Shown here one piece after another: positions 38,809 to 46,156 of a stretch of DNA of 64,000 nucleotides. The position numbers and the translations under genes are program-made. Position 1 is the first letter of the stretch; each line of letters starts with the position of its first letter. Source of the stretch: an uncultured bacterium (GTDB lineage Bacteria > Planctomycetota > GCA-002687715); contig CADEGH010000004.1 in assembly GCA_902826835.1 (NCBI GenBank), positions 168,270-232,269 on the forward strand, given 5' to 3'. A model generated the notes under the pieces. That model worked only from the letters and a program-made list of their open reading frames with translations, did not search any database and was not told where the DNA came from.

Positions 38809-39642
38809 TTGAGCGCTCGAGTCATCGGCGATCGCGGCCCGCTCATCTACCTGATCCACGGACTCGGGCGGGTGAGCGCGACCTATTCGTTCGTGGCGGC
38901 GCACCTGCGGGACCAGGCTCGTCTCGTCCTCGTCGACAATCCAGGCTTCGGGGGCAGTCTCAACGTCGGGGTTCCGCTTTCGATCCGGGGTCACGCTGCC
39001 CTCCATCGCCGCACTCTGGACGCACTCGGATTCGACGAACCAGTCCACCTCGCCGGTTTGAGTTTGGGCGGAATGATTGCGCCAGCCCTCGCGGCTCTCC
39101 TCGGAAGAGACCGCGTGGCGTCTCTCTCAATTTTTGCGTCGAGTTCGCTCGAGACCGGGCTTTGGCGCCTATCCCCACGCAGCGTGGCCCGCACTCTCGG
39201 TCGCGTCCTGCGAACCCTCAGCTTCGACCACCACGTCCAAATCGGTGAGATCGTGCGCCCCGAGGTCATCCAGACGTATCCTGAACTTTCGACCCACTTG
39301 GACCGCCTGCAGCTAGCCGAAGGATTCCGCTTTTCTCACGGGACCCGCCAACTGATCGCCGCCTCGCATTTCCGGCTCCGACCGCTCCGGGACCAACTGC
39401 CGGCCCGAACGTGGGCGATCGTCGGAGAAGCCGATCGGCTGGTCTCTCCTCGGCACAGCGAACGGCTGGCCGCGCTCCTCGGATGCCCCCTCTGCATCGC
39501 GCCCGCCGCGGCTCACGACTTTGGATTGTCGGCGCCACGAACCATGGCGGCTTGTCTCCTGCGCGCGAGCGGAGTCGGGGACCTGGCCGAGGTCCAGATC
39601 GAGCCGGAAGACCCGAGGCGAGCGCTGGAGATCCCTCGATGA
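38809..39642 (+). CDS. Alpha/beta hydrolase
   Basis: A 277-residue cytoplasmic hydrolase with HGLG at the oxyanion region, the nucleophile elbow GLSLGG, the acid in GEADRLV and the catalytic-type histidine in AAAHDFGL. The start chosen is the TTG at 38809, which has GGAG 8 nt upstream. The TTG at 38749 would overlap the ahcY stop and is possible; the rest of the upstream frame lies antiphase inside ahcY. The substrate is unknown. Confidence 0.75.
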   Translation: MSARVIGDRGPLIYLIHGLGRVSATYSFVAAHLRDQARLVLVDNPGFGGSLNVGVPLSIRGHAALHRRTLDALGFDEPVHLAGLSLGGMIAPALAALLGRDRVASLSIFASSSLETGLWRLSPRSVARTLGRVLRTLSFDHHVQIGEIVRPEVIQTYPELSTHLDRLQLAEGFRFSHGTRQLIAASHFRLRPLRDQLPARTWAIVGEADRLVSPRHSERLAALLGCPLCIAPAAAHDFGLSAPRTMAACLLRASGVGDLAEVQIEPEDPRRALEIPR

Positions 39643-39648
39643 AATGCA

Positions 39649-39678
39649 GAAGGCCCCCGGCGCAAGCCGAGGGCCTTC
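39649..39678. terminator. Bidirectional hairpin between the hydrolase gene and tRNA-Leu
   Basis: GAAGGCCC (39649-39656) pairs with GGGCCTTC (39671-39678), and an inner GGC-GCAA-GCC stem extends it across a 2x2 mismatch. It lies 7 nt after the plus-strand hydrolase stop and directly next to the 3' end of the minus-strand tRNA, so it may serve both transcripts. There is no strong T-run on either side. Confidence 0.55.
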
Positions 39679-39679
39679 A

Positions 39680-39764
39680 TGCCCAGGGGGGGACTTGAAC
39701 CCCCACACCCTTAACGGGCTCTAGAACCTGAATCTAGTGCGTCTGCCAATTTCGCCACCTGGGC
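39680..39764 (-). tRNA. tRNA-Leu, anticodon CAG
   Basis: An 85-nt class II tRNA. Acceptor arms GCCCAGG (39764-39758) and CCTGGGC (39687-39681) pair perfectly. The anticodon stem-loop CTAGA-TTCAGGT-TCTAG gives CAG. A long variable arm (GCCCGTTAAGGGT) and the T-arm GGGGGTTCAAGTCCCCC confirm leucine type. The discriminator is A at 39680; the 3' CCA is not encoded. Confidence 0.97.
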
Positions 39765-39775
39765 GGCAGGTGCGT

Positions 39776-39803
39776 ATCATGCCTGACTCGCAACCGAACT
39801 CAA
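39776..39803 (-). promoter_or_regulatory. Possible promoter of tRNA-Leu
   Basis: On the minus strand, TTGAGT (39803-39798) and CATGAT (39781-39776) are separated by 16 nt and end 11 nt before the tRNA 5' base. The hexamers match sigma70 consensus 4/6 and 4/6. The position overlaps the leader of the divergent smpB gene. Confidence 0.35.
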
Positions 39804-39822
39804 CCCTCCCCGGCGCCCTTGC

Positions 39823-40308
39823 TTGAAACCCACCACCGAGAAAAAGAAGCCTGCCCAGGCTCGTCAGACCATCGCCAAGAACCGGCGGGCGAGCTTCGAT
39901 TTCGAGCTGGGCGAAAAGTTCACCGCCGGAATCGCCCTCCACGGGCCTGAGGTGAAAAGCCTGCGGGCCGGTCGGGTGGCCGTGGATCAGGCCTACGCTC
40001 GACTCGAAGGCGACGAGATCTGGCTCGTTGACCTCCACATCCCCGAGTACTTGGCGGCGAGTTGGACCAACCACATCACGAAGCGGCCCCGCAAACTCCT
40101 CCTCCACCGGCGGGAGATCGAGAAACTGCGGGGTTCCCTCACCGCGGGAGGTGAGACCCTCGTCCCCCTCGAGTTGTTTTTCGACGAACGCGGGCTCGCC
40201 AAAGTCACCCTCGCGCTCGCCCGCGGCAAGAAAAAACACGACAAGCGGGCCGCGTTGGCGAAGAAGTCGGCGCAATCCGAGATGGTGCGCGCCCTTCGTC
40301 GCGAGTGA
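39823..40308 (+). CDS. smpB: SsrA-binding protein
   Basis: Partner of tmRNA in ribosome rescue. The 161-residue protein from a TTG start has IAKNRRASFDFELGEKFTAGI, the tmRNA-contact core GPEVKSLRAGRVAVDQAYA, and a basic tail (RGKKKHDKRAALAKK) that places itself in the mRNA channel. No Shine-Dalgarno sequence is evident. The tmRNA gene lies 2.3 kb downstream on the same strand, with one minus-strand gene between. Confidence 0.95.
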   Translation: MKPTTEKKKPAQARQTIAKNRRASFDFELGEKFTAGIALHGPEVKSLRAGRVAVDQAYARLEGDEIWLVDLHIPEYLAASWTNHITKRPRKLLLHRREIEKLRGSLTAGGETLVPLELFFDERGLAKVTLALARGKKKHDKRAALAKKSAQSEMVRALRRE

Positions 40309-40366
40309 GGCGTGCAGCCTTCGTCCGGACCGGAGGACGAGTCCCCCCCTGGTCGGTGGATCCCGG

Positions 40367-42448
40367 TCAGTTGCAGAGCCGAAGCAGGAGGCCGCGCGAG
40401 AGAACGAGCGGCACCCCCGGACCAAGCGCTGCTTGGAGGTGGAACGACACTCCTGCCAATGCGGGCACCGACAGCGAAGTGGCCACAGAACCACTTCCGG
40501 TCGCATCGAGCGTCATCGGGAGCAAGAACCAGGAGCCCGGAGTCAGATCGATCAAGACCTGGCCGGCCGCGATCGCTGCCGAGTAAGAGCCGAGGCTCAC
40601 CCCCAAAACCGCGGGCGTGAGAGGGGTGCCTCCCGAGAGTTGGATGGCCCCGGCGTTCGGAGGACCACTCGGCACCCAGGAGAGGTCCAGGGTGCCCGGC
40701 TGAGCTGGCCCGTACGGGACCGCCGAGCATCCCTGATCCCGCCACGCAACGATCGGCTGCGACAGACTCAAGCTCGTGGCGCGCCGCCCCCCGACTCCGA
40801 CCAGGTGGCAGGGTCCCAGTGCCTCAATGTTGATGATGCCCACCTGGCCCTGGCCGGCGAAGTCCGTGATTTGGACGCCTCCCACACCGTCGTACGCCTG
40901 AACCGTCCCTTCGGCAAAATGCACGACCGAGTGGTTCGAGGCCGCGGGTCGTCCGGCTCCGGCTGGGACCGGGAGCTCATAGAAATTCGTTCCGTCGAAG
41001 CGCATCGCGAAGCTGCGCAAGATCGAACCGCCCAACGCGATCGGCGACACCGCTCCGCCGCCGATCCAGACGGTCCCGTCCGGCAGCACGTCCAGACCCC
41101 GCAAGTAGAACTGGGTGTATCCGAAAGTCGGCGAGGGGACATGCGACCAGCTCATGCCGTCGAATCGAATCAACTGCGGAATGACCGTGGGATCGGCTCC
41201 CTCCCCACCCTGGAGCGCGTAGACCCGACCATCCGGCAGCGCCTCGGCGGCAATCACCTCAAAATCTCCCACCGCACCCGGCAGCGCGGCACAGGGCAAA
41301 GGATAGGAGGTGTAAGTGGAGCCATTCCATCTCCACGCAAAGCCGCCGTTGCAGAAGCCGTCGATCCACGAACCCAAGAACCACACGTCATTGTCGTTCA
41401 CGGCCGCGATGGCGTACACGAAGGAGCCGGAACCGTAGGACACTGCGGTCGAGGAATCCACCACCCAGGCCGAGCCGGACCAACGGGCAATCATCGGCTG
41501 ACCACCAGGAAAAAACGACATGTTCAACGCCAGGCGGCCCCCCGCGGCCACGACCGAGCCGTTCGGAGTGAACGCAACGGAGGTGAGTCCTCCCGGCGTC
41601 GAGTTTCCAAACGCGGTGGTGGGAAAGGGCACACTCTGCCAGGTGGAACCGTCGTAACGCCAGGTGGCCGGCCCACCCGTCGCCGACAAGCCCGTCCCCC
41701 CGGACCATGACCCAACCGCCCAAGCCTCGGTAGGCGACCGTACGGCAATGTCCGCCACGAGCGCGGAGGAAGCTCCGATCGGAAGGGGGAGGTCTTCGAT
41801 TCTCCAGGCCCCGCAGGGGTCCGGCCCAGTGGGCGTCGGAGGCAACACCAGCGAACCGCGCAGGGTGAATGCGAGATCCACGAGCGTCGCCCCGCCGGGT
41901 GTCGAAGTCAACACTGTCCAGGGGTTGCCGACGGCGCGGTCTCTCGTCTGGGCCGGACCGTGAACGACGTTGCCGGTGTTGGCAAACCCCCAGCCGAAGC
42001 CGTGCGGTCCCTGCGTGATGAACTGGACCGCGACCCAGTGTCGACCGGTCGCTGCAAATGGCGTGGCCAAGTTCATGAGGAACTCGGGGCTATTAGTCGT
42101 GACCACCGAGGGAACGAGTTCTTGGAAGAGCAGGTTCCCAGGCCGCCCCAGTTGATCGTCGTAGAACCTCACCCAGGCGCTGAAGCTGTTCGGAAGGTAG
42201 GCGCACGGATAGCAGGTGGTTCCCGTGATGGTGACCGTCGTCACCGTCCCGACGAGGTCGAAGTCATCGGCCGCCTCCAAATTCGAGGCGGGGCTCGTGA
42301 CCACTTGACTCTGGGTGGTTCCGCCGAGGAAGGTGATGAACTGCCCCCAAATCTGGCCGCCCTGGCCGAAGGCCGGGAGCGAAATACCTGCCAAGACTAG
42401 GATGCACCGAGCCAAGAACGATCCCGGATGAGTCGAGTTGACGCGCAT
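40367..42448 (-). CDS. Exported propeller-like repeat protein with anchor-type N domain and C-terminal beta module
   Basis: A 693-residue protein with a signal peptide ending at about LPAFGQ. Residues 30-200 resemble a domain common in planctomycete exported proteins (ASNLEAADDFDLVG, AWVRFYDDQLGRPGNLLF). Residues 210-500 contain five repeats built on the pattern R-[YF]-[DN]-G-x-x-[WYF] followed by a proline pair: ATWRYDGSTWQSVPFP (261), ARWSGSAW (321), WRWNGSTYTSYPLP (372), IRFDGMSWSHVPSP (427) and MRFDGTNFYELPVP (482), each linked to a WAVGS/VWFLGS-type strand. The last ~95 residues are the shared beta module. Function is unknown; a surface or matrix role is possible. Confidence 0.7.
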   Translation of the reverse strand: MRVNSTHPGSFLARCILVLAGISLPAFGQGGQIWGQFITFLGGTTQSQVVTSPASNLEAADDFDLVGTVTTVTITGTTCYPCAYLPNSFSAWVRFYDDQLGRPGNLLFQELVPSVVTTNSPEFLMNLATPFAATGRHWVAVQFITQGPHGFGWGFANTGNVVHGPAQTRDRAVGNPWTVLTSTPGGATLVDLAFTLRGSLVLPPTPTGPDPCGAWRIEDLPLPIGASSALVADIAVRSPTEAWAVGSWSGGTGLSATGGPATWRYDGSTWQSVPFPTTAFGNSTPGGLTSVAFTPNGSVVAAGGRLALNMSFFPGGQPMIARWSGSAWVVDSSTAVSYGSGSFVYAIAAVNDNDVWFLGSWIDGFCNGGFAWRWNGSTYTSYPLPCAALPGAVGDFEVIAAEALPDGRVYALQGGEGADPTVIPQLIRFDGMSWSHVPSPTFGYTQFYLRGLDVLPDGTVWIGGGAVSPIALGGSILRSFAMRFDGTNFYELPVPAGAGRPAASNHSVVHFAEGTVQAYDGVGGVQITDFAGQGQVGIINIEALGPCHLVGVGGRRATSLSLSQPIVAWRDQGCSAVPYGPAQPGTLDLSWVPSGPPNAGAIQLSGGTPLTPAVLGVSLGSYSAAIAAGQVLIDLTPGSWFLLPMTLDATGSGSVATSLSVPALAGVSFHLQAALGPGVPLVLSRGLLLRLCN

Positions 42449-42608
42449 GGCAGGCCCATCCGCAATCCCCGTTCCACGCCCTCGATCTCCGCAAAAGTCC
42501 GCGAAATGCTGCTCACCTGCCCGATTCCGAGACAGAGTTAGGCCTTGCCCTCGGTAAGAACGCCCGTGATCCGGCGGTGAAGACGGAGCGACCAGCGGCC
42601 CAGGCCTA

Positions 42609-42637
42609 TTGCGGGATCCCTTCGGAATCCTCATAAT
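42609..42637 (+). promoter_or_regulatory. Promoter of the tmRNA gene
   Basis: TTGCGG (42609-42614) and CATAAT (42632-42637) are separated by exactly 17 nt, and the -10 ends 12 nt before the first base of the mature tmRNA (42650). Both spacing values are consistent with sigma70-type transcription, though start and mature end need not coincide. Confidence 0.6.
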
Positions 42638-42649
42638 CGCGCTTCACCT

Positions 42650-42998
42650 GGGGGCGATCGGATTCGACCGGGTCGTCCAAAACACGGGTGGCGTGCAGAG
42701 GTTCCACGGAGGCCTCTCAAAACACCGTGGAAAAAGTAGTTGCTAATCACAACTTCGCTCTCGCGGCCTAATTAGACCGCGCATTCCCGGGGCCCATGCT
42801 CGCGAGGCTTCGGGAATGACCAACCAGCGAGCTGGCGTGCCGACTCCCGTCGTTGACGAGGCGCGCGAGACCCGAAACGGCTGGCTCGGGCCGACGCTGT
42901 CGGCTCACGGAAGCCCGAGCGACAACTCTGACCGACTACGCACGTAGAAGCCCATGCGGCGGGACCGCGGGACGGGGGTTCAATTCCCCCCGCCTCCA
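42650..42998 (+). ncRNA. ssrA: Transfer-messenger RNA (tmRNA)
   Basis: One-piece tmRNA, about 349 nt. The 5' end GGGGGCGATCGGATTCGACC is canonical and GGGGGCG pairs with CGCCTCC at the 3' end (42991-42997). The T-arm GGGGGTTCAATTCCCCC is present, and the CCA end is not encoded. The tag frame begins at GCT 42742 and reads ANHNFALAA, then TAA at 42769-42771, so the appended tag would be an alanine plus these nine residues, ending in the ALAA signal recognised by ClpXP-type proteases. It acts with SmpB to rescue stalled ribosomes. Confidence 0.95.
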
Positions 42999-43000
42999 CA

Positions 43001-43042
43001 AGAGCCCCGGAACCTTCGCGGTTCCGGGGCTCTCCCTTTCTT
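43001..43042 (+). terminator. Rho-independent terminator of the tmRNA gene
   Basis: A perfect 14-bp stem, AGAGCCCCGGAACC (43001-43014) with GGTTCCGGGGCTCT (43020-43033), a 5-nt loop TTCGC, and a following pyrimidine tract CCCTTTCTTCT. It starts 3 nt after the tmRNA 3' end. Confidence 0.9.
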
Positions 43043-43378
43043 CTGCCCTACCCCGGACTCCAAACCTTCGCCTTCGCAGGGACCCGGCCGCGTCGGTTCG
43101 TCCTTGGCCCCCAGGAGCAAGGGGTTCGCAAGCGACCTTGGGCTCTGGTGAAGTCAATCCACCGCACTCGGTAACCCTCATCGCTGAAGCTGGACGCCCT
43201 TTCGGGCGGGATTCGAGGGAGCGCGGGAAGAGGAACCACTCCGGAATCAAGGTCCTGTCTCGTAGGGGCGCTTGACTGACGGTTAATGGGGAGTCAGAAT
43301 GCGGTTGGAGGCTCAGCCGGAGCGCTGCTTTGGGACCCTTGTCTCAAACCAGCTCGAAGGGCATTGCCTCCTCTTTTT
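43043..43378. other. Gene-free stretch after tmRNA
   Basis: About 335 nt between the tmRNA terminator and the 3' end of the DUF3800 locus. No start with a supporting ribosome-binding site and no family-like protein is seen on either strand. The region 3' of tmRNA genes is a frequent integration site for mobile elements, but I could not find a duplicated tmRNA 3' end or an integrase. Confidence 0.5.
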
Positions 43379-44257
43379 TTAGGCTCGTGGTCCGTAGGGC
43401 TCGCTGACAAACGCGACGCCATAGCTCTGAAAAACATTCCCGTCTCGGTAGCCTTCCCCGCGGAACTGGAGTGTCCTGATCCACGACCCAAATCGAGCGG
43501 CTATCTCCTCACGCGTGGGTTCGTTCATTCCCTGGGTCGGCAGCCTGAAGCCCCAGTTGACACAATAGATACAAACGTCGGCAGCTTGGATCGGCGTCAC
43601 GAGGTCGGACGAAACGAAGAGCGGCGTCGGAACAATCCACTTGGACCGGTAGCGCCCCGGGTCTGTCCGCTGAAAGTAGCGCTGAAGGCGACTCACCAGA
43701 CGAAGATCATCCGAGTCTTCAACCTGATCCAGCACCAAAAGACCGTGCTCTTGGCGCTACTCCAAGAAGTAGAAGTAGCGCTCAAGGAGAAAGACCTGGT
43801 CCTTGCGCAAATACTCGAGCTCCGGACCGGGCGGCTTTTGAGTGGTACGGGGGATGGCCACCGCAAACAGACAAGCGTCATGATCTCGCAGCGCCTGGAA
43901 GACTCCGAGGGCCATGGAGATGCAAGCTTGACCATAGGCGGTGAACTCCGGCTTGGTAGGTGCGCCCTTCCTCACGCCCTTTTCGAGAAAACTCTTCGCG
44001 AGTTTGCGGCGCTGCGGATCCGGAATAGCCGGCCCTTGCGCTGCCCAGGCGAACCGGTTTTTGTCCAACAGGTGTGAGCCCTTGAACTCCTTCTTGAACT
44101 CGGAGAGGAGACAACCGAAAGCCTCGAGTTCCAGGCGTTGAACCGATTGGACAAACGGCCACAACCGACCGGCGGACAGCGCGACGCCACCTCGCACTTC
44201 GTAAGGAGCGGACTTTCGGTCGTGACCGCTCTCGTCCATGAACAGGAGCCAACTCAA
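43379..44257 (-). pseudogene. DUF3800 family gene interrupted by an in-frame TAG
   Basis: The first part from the TTG at 44257 (MSWLLFMDESGHD, preceded by GGAGG about 8 nt upstream) has the DUF3800 opening acidic motif D8-E9-S10. It runs to YFYFLE and then hits TAG at 43757-43759. The same frame continues directly with RQEHGLLVLDQVED and the family's C-terminal SDLVTPIQAADVCIYC, ending at 43379. Both halves belong to one 292-codon gene, so this is a nonsense change, not a frameshift. DUF3800 proteins have an RNase H-like fold by published suggestion and often sit in mobile or defence contexts. It is a pseudogene, a readthrough case or a sequencing error. Confidence 0.75.
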
Positions 44258-44445
44258 ACCAACGCCCTCCACCGGCCCAGGTCAAATCCCAATTGCACCC
44301 GCACGCTGTAGCACTCGCGGCAAATGGTGGTCGTGCAGTTGAGAGACTCAATGCCTGGCGGCCCGCCACCACACGCTCGAACCTCAAACCAGTACCCCCG
44401 CGAGCGTCGTAGCGCAAAATGATCCTGCGAACTCCGCCGTTCCAT
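44254..44445 (-). CDS. Small Cys-rich protein translationally coupled to the DUF3800 gene
   Basis: A 63-residue ORF whose TGA overlaps the TTG start of the DUF3800 gene as TTGA, with the DUF3800 ribosome-binding site inside its last codons. It contains four cysteines (C25, C37, C42, C45; the last pair as CREC), which could form a small zinc site, plus the segment RGYWFEVRACGGGPPG. I do not recognise the family. The precise overlap argues that it is a real gene. It could be a cofactor or regulator of the DUF3800 product. Confidence 0.55.
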   Translation of the reverse strand: MERRSSQDHFALRRSRGYWFEVRACGGGPPGIESLNCTTTICRECYSVRVQLGFDLGRWRALV

Positions 44446-44521
44446 CTACCGATCGACTCTACCCTTCGCCCAAGGAGCGCGGTTTGGCATCCAACTGTCA
44501 CCGAAGCGGTTATCATAGCCC

Positions 44522-44995
44522 ATGAGCAGCTTTGGAGATGCACTGAAAAAGGCTGGGATCTTGAGCGAGGCGGAGGCCAAGCGGGCCGCCCATGAGGAGA
44601 GGTTGGCGAGAAAGTCGTCGACCCTGGAGGAGCGCACGACCGCCGAGATCGAGCGTGCGGAAACCGAGCAAAAGTTGGCCGCGGAACGGGAAGCCGCCAC
44701 CGAGCGCGATCGCGGCATGCAGAAGGCCCAGGCCGAAGCTCGGGAGTGGGTCACGCGGGCCCGTGAGATGGTCCAACGAGAAGCCTGGCCCGCGGATCGC
44801 GTCCGGGGGAATCGGCGCTGGCACTACGTCGACGAGTCCGGACAGATTCCGTTCCTGATGGTCAACGATGAAGTGAGCCGTGGCCTAGAGGACGGTGACT
44901 TGGCGCTGACGAAAGCGGGGCGGGTGATCAATCGGAAGGTCGCACTCGAGGTCACCCGTCAGGACGCCGTCCGCCTGGGATTTTGGAACTCGTGA
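44522..44995 (+). CDS. DUF2058 family protein (YaiL-like)
   Basis: A 157-residue protein beginning SSFGDALKKAGILSEAEAKRA, followed by a long charged helix (about 18-90, rich in Glu/Arg/Ala heptads) and a small C-terminal beta domain (RRWHYVDESGQIPFLMVND). This matches DUF2058/YaiL proteins, which have been suggested to associate with nucleic acids or ribosomes, without a firm function. Its stop overlaps the GTG of the next gene as GTGA. Confidence 0.8.
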   Translation: MSSFGDALKKAGILSEAEAKRAAHEERLARKSSTLEERTTAEIERAETEQKLAAEREAATERDRGMQKAQAEAREWVTRAREMVQREAWPADRVRGNRRWHYVDESGQIPFLMVNDEVSRGLEDGDLALTKAGRVINRKVALEVTRQDAVRLGFWNS

Positions 44996-46155
44996 GCCGC
45001 GCCCCCTTACGCATTGATGTTCCCTGCGCCCCGGGCCTCGAACCGGTTCTGGAGAGTGAACTGGCGGCACTCGGTTTCGAGGAACTCCTCACCCGCCCAG
45101 GTGGAGTCAGCGGCCAGGCCTCGCGCGACCAAGCGGCGCGGGCGTGCTTCGCGCTGCGAACCGGCCTCCATGTGCAGGAGCTCTTGGCGGATGGGCCGAT
45201 CGAGAGCCCGCAGGAGCTCTACGAACTCTGCGCGCGGGTGGACTTCGAGCGACTCCTCACCCCCGAGCAGACTCTCGCGGTGACGGCGTCGATTCGCAAC
45301 AGCGCCCTCAACCATTCCGGGCACGCCGCGCTCGTCGTGAAGGATGCGGTGGTCGACCGGCTCCGAGACAAGAAGGGCAAACGCCCCAATGTCGACGCCG
45401 ACGATCCCATCCTCCCCCTGCGCCTCTCGGTGATCAACGGGCGAGCCCGGCTCTACCGCGACTGGGCAGGGACGAGCTTGCACAAACGTGGCTACCGACC
45501 CATCCAAGTCAAGAGTCCGCTCAACGAGTGTGTCGCGGCCGGGCTCCTCCTCGCCCACCGGCTACCGCCCGAAGGGAGCTTGCTCGACCCGATGTGCGGC
45601 TCAGGAACGCTGTTGATCGAAGCCGCCCTGATCGCCACCAACACTCCCCCGGGCCTGCACCGGAGCTTCGCCGCGGAGCGCTGGATCGACGTACCCCACG
45701 CGGTCTTCCCGGCCGCTCGAGAGTGGGCAAATCAGCAGGCCAGGGCCTCGGATCTCGCCCTCGAGGGGGCCGATCGCCACGCCGGCGCCATCACGATCGC
45801 GAAGGAGAGTGCGGAGCGCGCCGGAATGGCAGGCAGAATTCACTTCCAAGTGTGCGATGTGAAAAACCTGGTGCCGCGCACCAAACCGGAAGTCGTCGTC
45901 ACGAATCCGCCGTGGGGTGAACGGTTGGACGACGACCCGATCGGCTCGTGGAACGCGCTCGGGAAATTCCTCAAAGCTCATGGTCGCGGCGCCCATGCGT
46001 TTCTTCTGTCCGGAGACGCGGAGCTCACACGCCACCTCGGCCTGAAGGCCAAGGGGCGTTTCCCCATCGAGATCGGCCCGATCTCCGCGCGCTTCTTGCA
46101 CTACGAGGTCCACGCCGACCGGGCGTCGCCCGTCACTCCACCCCAGGAGACCTGA
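44992..46155 (+). CDS. THUMP-domain RNA N2-methylguanosine methyltransferase (RlmL/YpsC type)
   Basis: A 387-residue SAM-dependent RNA methyltransferase. A ferredoxin-like/THUMP N-terminal region (about 1-160) binds RNA, then the MTase domain has LLDPMCGSGTLLIEAAL and the catalytic NPPWGERL. The GTG at 44992 is preferred because it overlaps the DUF2058 stop by 4 nt; the TTG at 44983 is also in frame. Likely target is a guanine in 23S rRNA, or tRNA by analogy with Trm14; the two cannot be separated by sight. Confidence 0.88.
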   Translation: MSRAPLRIDVPCAPGLEPVLESELAALGFEELLTRPGGVSGQASRDQAARACFALRTGLHVQELLADGPIESPQELYELCARVDFERLLTPEQTLAVTASIRNSALNHSGHAALVVKDAVVDRLRDKKGKRPNVDADDPILPLRLSVINGRARLYRDWAGTSLHKRGYRPIQVKSPLNECVAAGLLLAHRLPPEGSLLDPMCGSGTLLIEAALIATNTPPGLHRSFAAERWIDVPHAVFPAAREWANQQARASDLALEGADRHAGAITIAKESAERAGMAGRIHFQVCDVKNLVPRTKPEVVVTNPPWGERLDDDPIGSWNALGKFLKAHGRGAHAFLLSGDAELTRHLGLKAKGRFPIEIGPISARFLHYEVHADRASPVTPPQET

Positions 46156-46156
46156 T

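Noticed and set aside
43001..43033. Inverted repeat considered as an attachment site after tmRNA
   Set aside because: The perfect stem with a following pyrimidine tract is explained by a normal rho-independent terminator.
43738..43760. Programmed or accidental frameshift in the DUF3800 gene
   Set aside because: The two halves are in the same frame on either side of TAG, so a nonsense codon, not a frameshift, separates them.
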